Below are positions 1-5,070 of a stretch of 5,070 nucleotides of DNA, in pieces. The notes under the pieces are model-generated. The model was not told the origin of the DNA and did no database searches. It saw only the letters and a program-made list of their open reading frames with translations. This stretch comes from an uncultured Spirochaetaceae bacterium (GTDB lineage: Bacteria; Spirochaetota; Spirochaetia; Treponematales; UBA12059): positions 1 to 5,070 of the forward strand of contig CALKWG010000518.1 in assembly GCA_938004315.1 (NCBI GenBank), given 5' to 3'. Position 1 is the first letter of the stretch. Each line of letters begins with the position of its first letter. Made by a program: the position numbers and the translations under genes.

Positions 1-42
1 CGTATTCGGTGACTGGAGTTCAGACGTGTGCTCTTCCGATCT
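1..42 (+). other. Untrimmed Illumina adapter and probable index at contig end (artefact)
   Basis: Bases 9-42 match the 34-base Illumina TruSeq read-2 adapter, from GTGACTGGAGTTC to GCTCTTCCGATCT. The eight bases before it (CGTATTCG) lie exactly where an 8-nt i7 index sits in such a library molecule. This is library-construction sequence, not genome. Read in the frame of the following gene it encodes TGVQTCALPIS, a well-known adapter-derived peptide in public protein sets. Genomic sequence therefore starts at about base 43, and the GTG at 9 is not a start codon. Confidence 0.97.
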
Positions 43-914
43 CCCGCAGCGTCGAGGACGCCTCGAGCGCCGTCGAGCAGGTGGCCCGCAACATCGAGTC
101 CCTCGACCGCCTCATCGCGACCCAGGCCTCGGGCGTCACCGAGGCCTCCGCCTCCATCGAGCAGATGGTAGGCAACATCGAGTCGGTTAGCGCGTCCATC
201 GAAAAGATGGCCGCCGGCTTCGAAGGGCTCATCGCCTCCTCCGACGAGGGCAAGGCCAAGCAAGAAGCCGCCGAGCAGCGCGTCAAGGACATAGCCGGCC
301 GCTCCGAGCAGCTCATGGAGGCCAACGAGGCCATCGCCGCCATAGCCAGCCAGACCAACCTCCTGGCCATGAACGCGGCCATCGAGGCGGCCCACGCCGG
401 CGACGCGGGCAAGGGCTTCGCCGTGGTGGCCGACGAGATACGCCGCCTGGCGGAGACCGCCGCCGAGCAGAGCCGGAGCATCGGCGCCGAGCTCCAGAGC
501 GTGCGCGAGGGCATCGACGAGGTCGTCGTAGCCGCCGTCGAGTCGGGCGAGGCCTTCGCCGGGCTCTCCGCCGGCGTCGACCGCACCGCCGAGCTCGTCC
601 GCCAAATAGACCGCGCCATGCACGAGCAGCGCGAGGGCTCGCGCCAGATCCTGGAGGCGCTTAAGGAGATGAACGGCGTGACCAGCCAGGTCCGCGCCGG
701 CGCTTCCGAGATGACCGGCGGCAACGCCCAGGTCCTCGAGGCCATGCGCCGCCTTGCCGAGCTCGCCCAGACCATCGAGGGCTCCATGGACGAGATGGCC
801 GCCGGCGCCCAGGAGATCAGCAAGGCCGCCCAGGAGGTGGCCGAGCTCTCCGCCAAGACGCGCGGCGGCCTCGACGAGATGGAAGGCTCCATAGGGCGCT
901 TCAAGGTGGAATAG
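43..914 (+). CDS. Methyl-accepting chemotaxis protein, C-terminal signalling domain (5'-truncated)
   Basis: This is the cytoplasmic signalling end of a chemoreceptor, which controls the kinase CheA through CheW. The genomic part begins mid-gene directly after adapter sequence; the first complete codon is CGC at 45, and the stop is TAG at 912-914, leaving about 289 residues. Bases 321-455 encode the conserved hairpin tip, including ASQTNLLAMNAAIEAA, AGDAGKGFAVVADEIRRLAE. The tip is flanked by long Ala/Glu/Gln-rich heptad coiled coil, as expected for the two antiparallel helices. The sensor, transmembrane segments and any HAMP domain are missing. The protein ends GSIGRFKVE, a tail style common in spirochaetal receptors, and has no NWETF-like CheR-tethering pentapeptide. 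Ligand cannot be inferred. Codons are strongly C/G-ending. The family call is very secure; the true start is outside the window. Confidence 0.96.
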
Positions 915-919
915 CGAGC

Positions 920-958
920 GCCGGCGGCGATTCGGGTTCTCCCGGTTGCCGCGCCGGC
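920..958. repeat. Imperfect inverted repeat after the chemoreceptor gene; possible terminator or operator
   Basis: GCCGGCG at 920-926 pairs with CGCCGGC at 952-958. Between them CGGG (933-936) pairs with CCCG (941-944) around a TTCT loop, giving a possible two-tier hairpin six bases after the chemoreceptor stop. No T-run follows, so it is not a classical intrinsic terminator. The right arm falls inside the spacer of the predicted promoter at 946-974, so it could instead be a regulator site. The function is uncertain. Confidence 0.4.
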
Positions 959-974
959 CGACCTGCGTTATGAT
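946..974 (+). promoter_or_regulatory. Predicted sigma70-type promoter for the protease-lipoprotein operon
   Basis: A -35-like TTGCCG (946-951) and a -10-like TATGAT (969-974, 5 of 6 to consensus) are separated by exactly 17 bases. Transcription would start near 981, giving a leader of about 50 nt before the ATG at 1031. The site lies in the only gap upstream of the protease gene. The promoter at 3983-4011 has the same TTGCC core and spacer length, which supports both calls. Confidence 0.6.
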
Positions 975-1030
975 CGCCGACGGCCCGCGGCAAGTATTGC
1001 CGCCATATTTCATCACAAGGTCATCGGTTC

Positions 1031-2725
1031 ATGAAAAGACGCATTTCCCTTTTCGTACTCCTGACGCTCGCCGCGGTCGCGGCGGGCGCCCAGGTCCGCG
1101 CTCTAGTTCCCGTAGTCCGACCCGTCCTGCACGAGCGAACCAAGGATTTTATCGTCAAGCTCGCCGACTCTATGTCGAAAGAAGGTTATAGAGACGCGGC
1201 CGAGTACCTCCGCGCCTGGTCGGAAGGCGGCTTCGGCTCGGGCATGGTGTACGTCGACCCGGCGACCGGCCGGAACTACGCCATTACTAATAGGCACGTC
1301 GTCGCCCAAGCCGAGCGCGTCACGCTCGAATTCGACCGCGAAGACGGCTCGACCGCCGTGTATAAGGACTGCCGCGTCGTAGCCGTCTCGGAAAACCTCG
1401 ACTTGGCGCTGGTAGCCTTCCCCGACGACGCGCGTCCCTTTAAATCGGGGCTCCCCATATCGACCGCGCTACCCGCCGACGGCGTCGACGCATGGAGCGC
1501 CGGCTTCCCCGGCCTCCTATCGCGGCCGTCCTGGCAATTCGGCAAGGGCAGCGTCACCAACCGGGCGGCGCGCATCCCCGAGCTCGCCGATCCCGAGGAG
1601 ACCGCGCTGATACAGCATTCGGCCCCCATCGATCCGGGCAGTTCGGGCGGCCCCTTGCTCGTAGCGTCAGCGAGCTCGCCGCTAGGATACGCGGTCGTCG
1701 GCGTCAATACCTGGAAGGTAGGCGGTAGGCAAGATACGAATTTCGCCATTCCTAGCTCGGCCATCGAGGCCTTCCTAAAAACCGCGACGAGCAGGCCCGC
1801 CGGCGCGGCTACCGAGCGGCTCGCCGATCGGGCGAGGGCCTTCGTCGCCGCCGCCTCTCAGGATGATTATAAGAGGCTCGTTCGCTTCGTCTCCTACGAA
1901 ATCGTGGCCAAGGAAGGCGAACGCCTGCTTAAGGCCGCCCTGGCGAGCGCCCCCACCAAGATCCGCAACGAGATCGTCGAGCAGTTCGTCTCCGTCTCGC
2001 CGATCGACGGCCTTCGCATGGCCGTCGCGTACGCCATCGCCGAGCGCGCCTCGATATCCCCGCTCGCCCTCGCCGACGCCGTCGCCGCCGACGATGGGAC
2101 GGGGTACGCGGACATGCTCGCCGGGCAGACCCCTTTCAGGGCCGCCTGGATAGAAGAGCACGGCCATTGGCGCCTCTCCTCCTTCCCGCCGGCGGCGGCC
2201 GCGCAGGAGGCCCAGGGCAAGGCCGCCCAAAAGGCATCGGTGGGCGTAGATATCGTGAGCCCCTTCGACCTGGCCTTCGCGGCGGGCGCCGTCTTCAGGA
2301 TCGACGGAGAGCGCTTCACCGCGCTCAATTTCGGCATGCAAGCCGACATTTTCAACAGCCAGTTCATACATTTCAGCTTCGAAGGCGCCGCCGGCTCCAT
2401 GCCGTACCAGTCCTACGACGGCGAACGGAAGGCGACCGTATTCATCCCCCGGGTCGGCCTCGTCTTCCAGCTCCCGATCCGAATGCGCGAATGGTACGCC
2501 GTCCCCTTCGGCAAGGCGAACGTAGGATTCCTCATGCCCCTGGGCCTAGACGGCCCCGACATGGGCTTCCATGCTTCTTGGGGAGCGGGGGCCTACGTCG
2601 GCGTACCGGGCACGAACGTCTTCATTTCGGCGGAGTACTCGCGCATCAACGTGAGCGACCCGCTCGGCGGAGGCGCGTCTACGCTCGGCGTGCTCGGCGC
2701 GTCCGTCCTCTTCGGTTTCTACTAG
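1031..2725 (+). CDS. Secreted trypsin-like serine protease with C-terminal outer-membrane beta-barrel-like domain
   Basis: The 564-residue protein starts at ATG 1031 with a clear Sec signal peptide (MKRR, hydrophobic core to about residue 18, probable cleavage AGA|Q after A20). Only a weak AAGG (1017-1020) precedes it. Residues about 68-250 form a DegP/HtrA-like trypsin fold with a complete apparent triad: His89 in TNRHVV, Asp124 in NLDLALV, Ser205 in DPGSSGGPLL. FAIPSSAIEAFL closes the domain. No PDZ domain is recognisable. Residues about 262-388 are helical and end in WIEEHGHWRLSSF, resembling the last strand of NTF2-like domains (tentative). Residues about 402-564 alternate aromatic and small residues in roughly eight amphipathic strands with turn-like Gly/Asp breaks, ending VLFGFY, as in outer-membrane barrels with an aromatic last residue. 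The protease call is strong; the barrel is inferred. Possible roles are surface or periplasmic proteolysis. It probably heads an operon with the next two genes. Confidence 0.88.
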   Translation: MKRRISLFVLLTLAAVAAGAQVRALVPVVRPVLHERTKDFIVKLADSMSKEGYRDAAEYLRAWSEGGFGSGMVYVDPATGRNYAITNRHVVAQAERVTLEFDREDGSTAVYKDCRVVAVSENLDLALVAFPDDARPFKSGLPISTALPADGVDAWSAGFPGLLSRPSWQFGKGSVTNRAARIPELADPEETALIQHSAPIDPGSSGGPLLVASASSPLGYAVVGVNTWKVGGRQDTNFAIPSSAIEAFLKTATSRPAGAATERLADRARAFVAAASQDDYKRLVRFVSYEIVAKEGERLLKAALASAPTKIRNEIVEQFVSVSPIDGLRMAVAYAIAERASISPLALADAVAADDGTGYADMLAGQTPFRAAWIEEHGHWRLSSFPPAAAAQEAQGKAAQKASVGVDIVSPFDLAFAAGAVFRIDGERFTALNFGMQADIFNSQFIHFSFEGAAGSMPYQSYDGERKATVFIPRVGLVFQLPIRMREWYAVPFGKANVGFLMPLGLDGPDMGFHASWGAGAYVGVPGTNVFISAEYSRINVSDPLGGGASTLGVLGASVLFGFY

Positions 2726-2747
2726 CGCGCGGCGCGAATACATAGAC

Positions 2748-2754
2748 GAAGGAG
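2748..2754 (+). promoter_or_regulatory. Ribosome binding site of the lipoprotein gene
   Basis: GAAGGAG lies six bases before ATG 2761 and fixes that start. The 35-base gap after the protease stop shows no promoter-like pair, so the gene is probably read from the protease transcript. Confidence 0.75.
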
Positions 2755-2760
2755 CGATCC

Positions 2761-3354
2761 ATGAGAAGTAAAAAGGGAGCCTTGGCGGCGGCGATACTAA
2801 TCGCCCTGGCCCTCGGCTCGTGCGTGAGCGTCGGGCCGACGACGCTGGATACCAAGGGCCTCCCCGGCCCCGAAGATCATACCCTCGCCTTCGGCTACCT
2901 AGGCGTCCACGGGCCGTTCGGCAAGACGGCGATGGAGTATCCGCGGTATATACAGTTAAACCCGGCCTTCCCCGCGGAGGTCTATATTCCATTTAGGCCC
3001 GCGGGCAATACCGGCTACTGCTACCTCTATCCGCAGCCGGTCGGCAGCTCATGGAAGTTGCTATCGTACCAACAGACGTCGGGCAGATCGGTCACCTACT
3101 TCATGCAAGGCGTGATGGGCAAGAACCCCTATGACCCGCGCATGGAAGCCCCGGGGCTACTCTACATCGGCGCATGGGCCTACGGCCGCGACGAAAGCTA
3201 TAAGGGCAGCGCCATGAGCATGGACGCCTGGGGCATCGTCGAGCTGCCGGACGACGGATATGAGCTCAGGGCCCTCGAGGCCATGCTGCCGAGCTTTAAG
3301 AAGACCGCTTGGCAGCCGCTCATCGAGCGGCGTATAGAGGAGTTGAAAAAATGA
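2761..3354 (+). CDS. Putative lipoprotein of unknown family
   Basis: The 197-residue protein has a lipoprotein signal peptide: basic MRSKK, hydrophobic stretch 7-18, then lipobox LGSC with Cys21 as the probable lipidated residue. It should sit anchored on the periplasmic or outer face of a membrane. The mature part is beta-rich and aromatic-rich: LAFGYLGVHGPFG (42-54), EVYIPF (73-78), GYCYLYPQP (85-93), GLLYIGAWAYG (132-142). It ends in an amphipathic, charged helix (about 166-197, ELRALEAMLPSFKK). No family is recognised and no catalytic motif is visible; a second Cys at 87 is not part of a metal motif. It lies 35 bases after the protease gene and its stop overlaps the next start. Codon use includes ATA, CTA and TTA, and half its 14 tyrosines are TAT, unlike the oxidoreductase genes. 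A beta-sandwich envelope protein is plausible but inferred. Confidence 0.8.
   Translation: MRSKKGALAAAILIALALGSCVSVGPTTLDTKGLPGPEDHTLAFGYLGVHGPFGKTAMEYPRYIQLNPAFPAEVYIPFRPAGNTGYCYLYPQPVGSSWKLLSYQQTSGRSVTYFMQGVMGKNPYDPRMEAPGLLYIGAWAYGRDESYKGSAMSMDAWGIVELPDDGYELRALEAMLPSFKKTAWQPLIERRIEELKK
3335..3342 (+). promoter_or_regulatory. Ribosome binding site that sets the start at 3351
   Basis: TAGAGGAG within the end of the lipoprotein gene sits eight bases before ATG 3351. It picks this ATG over the in-frame TTG at 3309, which lacks a suitable site and would put 14 non-signal residues before a clean signal peptide. Confidence 0.75.
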
Positions 3355-3917
3355 ACAAGCGTAAGCTCGCGACCGTCCTCATCGCCTTCCTCGCCGTATC
3401 CGTTTGGGCGCAAACCAAGCCCGCCCAACCCAAGCGTTCCGAAGCCGTCCTCATCGCCAAGGTACGTATCCAACCCGCCATCGACGAAGGCTTCTTCATC
3501 GGCTACGTCAAGGTCGACAAACGCAAGCCGCCCATGACCAAGGCGTACCTCGAACTGTTCAGCCCGGGCAGCATCATGGGCTCGCGCCACGAGGAGATAG
3601 GGCCCCTCAACGCCTTCGGCTATCCCCGCTTCGCCATCCCCAAGGACAGGATCATCGTCTTAAGGAGCATTCGGGTAAACATTCTAGATTCGGGCAGTCT
3701 CTTCTTCAGGCTGCCCTTCAACGTCAGCTTCTCGGTACCGGAGGACAGCCCCTTCGTCTACCTCGGGACCTTCGTGCTCCGCTACGCCGACGAGTACTTC
3801 ACGCCGGTCTCTTTCGAGCGCATCGACGAATTCGACGAGGCGCTCGCCGAGCTCAGGGCCGCGCTCGGGCCTCAAGTAAAGCTTAACCGGGCGGTTTTCA
3901 CCGAGTACCAACCCTAA
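3351..3917 (+). CDS. Small secreted protein of unknown family
   Basis: The 188-residue protein starts at ATG 3351, which overlaps the lipoprotein stop as ATGA, so the two are probably translationally coupled. It has a typical Sec signal peptide (MNKRK, hydrophobic 6-19, cleavage VWA|Q after A20) and no lipobox, so it should be periplasmic or exported. The mature part has no cysteine. It looks like a beta-sandwich: VLIAKVRIQP (33-42), GFFIGYVKV (47-55), AYLELFSP (65-72), RFAIPKDRIIVLRSIRVNI (93-111), FNVSFSVP (123-130), FVYLGTFVLRY (135-145). A helix EFDEALAELRAALG follows (160-173). The pattern of a Y[IL]G strand followed by a charged C-terminal helix recalls the preceding lipoprotein, hinting at distant relationship. 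No known family or function is recognised. It is the last gene of the run, followed by a strong hairpin. Confidence 0.8.
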   Translation: MNKRKLATVLIAFLAVSVWAQTKPAQPKRSEAVLIAKVRIQPAIDEGFFIGYVKVDKRKPPMTKAYLELFSPGSIMGSRHEEIGPLNAFGYPRFAIPKDRIIVLRSIRVNILDSGSLFFRLPFNVSFSVPEDSPFVYLGTFVLRYADEYFTPVSFERIDEFDEALAELRAALGPQVKLNRAVFTEYQP

Positions 3918-3928
3918 ACGATTCGCTC

Positions 3929-3960
3929 GCGGCCGGCGCGCCGTTCGGAGCGCCGGCCGC
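3929..3960 (+). terminator. Strong GC hairpin, probable terminator of the envelope operon
   Basis: GCGGCCGGCGC (3929-3939) and GCGCCGGCCGC (3950-3960) form a perfect 11-bp stem with a 10-nt loop, 11 bases after the last stop of the operon. The following DNA is pyrimidine-rich but lacks a real T-run, so it may be a GC-type terminator or a 3'-end stabilising structure rather than a textbook intrinsic terminator. Confidence 0.65.
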
Positions 3961-3982
3961 CTCCGCCTTCGCCCTTCCTCGA

Positions 3983-4011
3983 TTGCCCAAAAATTAAAAC
4001 TCCCCTATACT
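3983..4011 (+). promoter_or_regulatory. Predicted sigma70-type promoter for the ferredoxin-oxidoreductase unit
   Basis: TTGCCC (3983-3988) and TATACT (4006-4011, 5 of 6 to consensus) are separated by exactly 17 bases. The spacer begins with an A/T-rich run, a sharp drop in GC against the surroundings. The site follows the hairpin at 3929-3960. Start of transcription is expected near 4018, leaving a leader of about 110 nt. Confidence 0.72.
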
Positions 4012-4049
4012 AGGAAACTCAGCCGCCAATCCGACGCTTCAACCGTTAA

Positions 4050-4070
4050 AACGCGCGCCTAAGCCGCGTT
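4050..4070 (+). other. Small hairpin in the ferredoxin-gene leader
   Basis: AACGCG (4050-4055) pairs with CGCGTT (4065-4070), and inside it GC (4057-4058) pairs with GC (4063-4064) around a CTAA loop, with C4056 bulged: eight pairs in all. A competing pairing of GCCG (4063-4066) with CGGC (4076-4079) is possible. It lies in the untranslated leader; a regulatory role is not shown and no known riboswitch class is recognised. Confidence 0.35.
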
Positions 4071-4112
4071 CGGACCGGCAGGCCCCCATCCCGTCACGAT
4101 ACGAGACTTAAA

Positions 4113-4120
4113 AAGGAGGT
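4113..4120 (+). promoter_or_regulatory. Near-perfect Shine-Dalgarno supporting a GTG start
   Basis: AAGGAGGT lies eight bases before GTG 4129, the strongest ribosome site in the window. It decides the GTG start of the ferredoxin gene and suggests high expression. Confidence 0.85.
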
Positions 4121-4128
4121 CTACTACC

Positions 4129-4590
4129 GTGATCAAATACCTCAAGCTGCATGATGACAAGTGCGTGGGCTGCCAGAACTGCATGGCCACCTGCTCGCGC
4201 CTGTACTTCAAGGCGGAAGACCCGGCGCGCTCGCGCATCCAGGTCTTCCCCGCCGGCCCCGGCAAGCATCACTTGGTCGCCTGCGACCAGGAGTGCCGCA
4301 AGTGCGTCGCCGAATGCCCCACCCAGGCCATCACCGTCAACTCTCAAGGCGTCGTGATGATCAACAAGGGCCTCTGCGTCGGCTGCCTAGCCTGCGTGGC
4401 CGTCTGCCCCATCGGCGCGATGCGCTACTACCCCGGCGAGTCAACGCCCTATAAGTGCGTCGCCTGCGGCGCCTGCGTAAAGACCTGCCCCGCCGACGCC
4501 CTCGAGATCGCCGAGAAAGAGGACAGCCGCGCCTCGCGCCTGCCCTTCCAGGCGGCCGAGGCCGTCCGCAAAGAGGAGGCCAAGGCATGA
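4129..4590 (+). CDS. Four-cluster 4Fe-4S ferredoxin subunit, partner of aldehyde:ferredoxin oxidoreductase
   Basis: The 153-residue cytoplasmic protein starts at GTG and carries 16 cysteines in four groups, each fit for a [4Fe-4S] cluster: C12/15/18/22, C52/56/59/63, C83/86/89/93 and C110/113/116/120. Groups 1, 3 and 4 are CxxCxxCxxxC; group 2 is CxxxCxxCxxxCP. This is the HycB/CooF/DmsB-like electron-transfer type. The last 30 residues are a charged tail. The next gene encodes an oxidoreductase of the tungsten/molybdenum AOR family and overlaps it as ATGA, so this is most likely the small subunit that passes electrons from the pterin site to ferredoxin, NAD or another acceptor, comparable to AorA of AorAB-type enzymes. 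The cluster count is seen directly; the partner assignment rests on gene order. No signal peptide is present. Confidence 0.92.
   Translation: MIKYLKLHDDKCVGCQNCMATCSRLYFKAEDPARSRIQVFPAGPGKHHLVACDQECRKCVAECPTQAITVNSQGVVMINKGLCVGCLACVAVCPIGAMRYYPGESTPYKCVACGACVKTCPADALEIAEKEDSRASRLPFQAAEAVRKEEAKA
4574..4579 (+). promoter_or_regulatory. Ribosome binding site of the oxidoreductase gene
   Basis: AGGAGG, inside the end of the ferredoxin gene, lies seven bases before ATG 4587 and supports that start together with the ATGA overlap. Confidence 0.8.
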
Positions 4591-5070
4591 TCGACATAGG
4601 CAAGCACGGCTTTACGCTCCTGGCCGAGCACAAGTTCCAGCCCAAGGCCGTCCATCGCGGCTACGCCATGCGCACCCTGTACCTCAACGTGGGCGACAGG
4701 AAGGCCGCCGAGAAGCCCGTCTCCGAGGACATGAAGAGGCGCTTCGTGGGCGGCAAGGGCTTCGGCTTAAAGCTCCTTTGGGACGGCACCAAGCCGTCCA
4801 CGAAGTGGAACGACCCCGAGAACGAGATCGTCATCGCCATGGGCCCCGTCTGCGGCAACACCAATTACCCCGGCTCGGGCAAGAGCCTCGTCGTCAGCCT
4901 GTCGCCCATGACCGGCGTGCCCATCGACTCTAACGTCGGCGGCTACTTCGGCCCCTACCTCAAGTTCGGCGGCTGGGACGCCCTGGAGATCCAGGGCAAG
5001 GCCGATCGCGAGACCATCGTCTTCATCGACTCCAACGCCGGGACCGTCCAGTTCTACGAGGCCCCCGCGA
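4587..5070 (+). CDS. aor: Aldehyde:ferredoxin oxidoreductase-family tungsten/molybdenum subunit (3'-truncated)
   Basis: The open frame runs from ATG 4587 off the window edge, giving 161 residues of a protein usually about 600-700 long. It shows the AOR N-terminal domain: FVGGKGFGLKLLWD (53-66), IVIAMGPVCGNTNYPGSGKS (81-100), SLSPMTGVPIDSNVGGYFGP (104-123), then LKFGGWDALEIQGKA (125-139). These Gly-rich loops belong to the part of the fold that binds the bis-pterin metal cofactor. The family oxidises aldehydes or related substrates to acids with a tungsten or molybdenum centre and one [4Fe-4S] cluster, whose Cys ligands would lie beyond the window. About 28 residues precede the usual family start, so a leader region is slightly extended. 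It overlaps the ferredoxin gene by four bases, implying coupled translation and a heteromeric enzyme. Substrate and metal cannot be told from this fragment. Confidence 0.94.
   Translation, partial: MIDIGKHGFTLLAEHKFQPKAVHRGYAMRTLYLNVGDRKAAEKPVSEDMKRRFVGGKGFGLKLLWDGTKPSTKWNDPENEIVIAMGPVCGNTNYPGSGKSLVVSLSPMTGVPIDSNVGGYFGPYLKFGGWDALEIQGKADRETIVFIDSNAGTVQFYEAPA

Noticed and set aside
20..904. Long open frame on the - strand opposite the chemoreceptor gene
   Set aside because: It is an antisense shadow of a high-GC coding frame, with no family resemblance and part of it read from adapter.
9..914. Full 301-residue gene starting at GTG 9
   Set aside because: The first codons are adapter sequence; the genomic part is an internal fragment of a longer chemoreceptor.
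1775..2400. Two long - strand frames opposite the protease gene
   Set aside because: They are low-complexity, Arg/Gly- or Ala/Ser-rich products of GC-rich codons read backwards; the + strand frame has clear protease motifs.
3404..3886. Overlapping + strand frame of 160 residues inside the secreted-protein gene
   Set aside because: It has Arg/Gln/His-rich composition, no start signal, and competes with a frame that has a signal peptide and ribosome site.
3929..3960. Palindrome as an attachment or recombination site
   Set aside because: It lies just after a stop codon between two + strand operons with no integrase or mobile gene nearby; a terminator-like hairpin explains it more simply.
4012..4128. 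Molybdenum/tungsten cofactor (Moco-type) riboswitch
   Set aside because: The leader precedes a cofactor-dependent enzyme, but I could not see the conserved stems and loops of that class, only a small hairpin.
4361..4655. - strand frame rich in Arg and Gly over the ferredoxin gene
   Set aside because: It is the reverse of Cys/Ala-rich ferredoxin codons, with no plausible protein character.

Overview
The window is a GC-rich bacterial contig end with six protein-coding genes, all on the + strand; the first and last are cut by the window edges. The first 42 bases are not genomic. They match an Illumina TruSeq-type read-2 adapter (9-42), preceded by eight bases where the sample index would sit (1-8). 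The source is probably an anaerobic, motile, diderm bacterium. A spirochaete fits best: the chemoreceptor ends in a GRFKV-type tail, there is a lipoprotein and an outer-membrane-type protein, and a tungsten-type aldehyde:ferredoxin oxidoreductase. This placement is inference from sequence style only.

Layout: (1) 43-914 is the 3' part of a methyl-accepting chemotaxis protein (signalling domain). (2) 915-1030 holds an imperfect inverted repeat and a good sigma70-type promoter. (3) 1031-3917 is a probable three-gene envelope operon. It comprises a secreted trypsin-like serine protease that appears fused to a C-terminal outer-membrane beta-barrel, a lipoprotein of unknown family, and a small secreted protein of unknown family whose start overlaps the lipoprotein stop (ATGA). 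(4) 3918-4128 holds a strong GC hairpin (probable terminator), a second sigma70-type promoter with the same 17-base spacer, and a leader of about 110 nt with a small hairpin and a near-perfect Shine-Dalgarno. (5) 4129-5070 is a two-gene unit: a 16-cysteine polyferredoxin and the start of a tungsten/molybdenum aldehyde:ferredoxin oxidoreductase-family subunit, again joined by an ATGA overlap.

The ferredoxin and oxidoreductase form a recognisable pair: the large subunit oxidises a substrate (typically an aldehyde) at a pterin-bound metal and the ferredoxin subunit relays electrons. The least familiar part is the protease-barrel/lipoprotein/secreted-protein cluster, which has the make-up of a cell-envelope module of unknown function. 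It uses more A/T-ending codons than the flanking genes, consistent with lower expression. No RNA genes, mobile elements or CRISPR arrays were seen.
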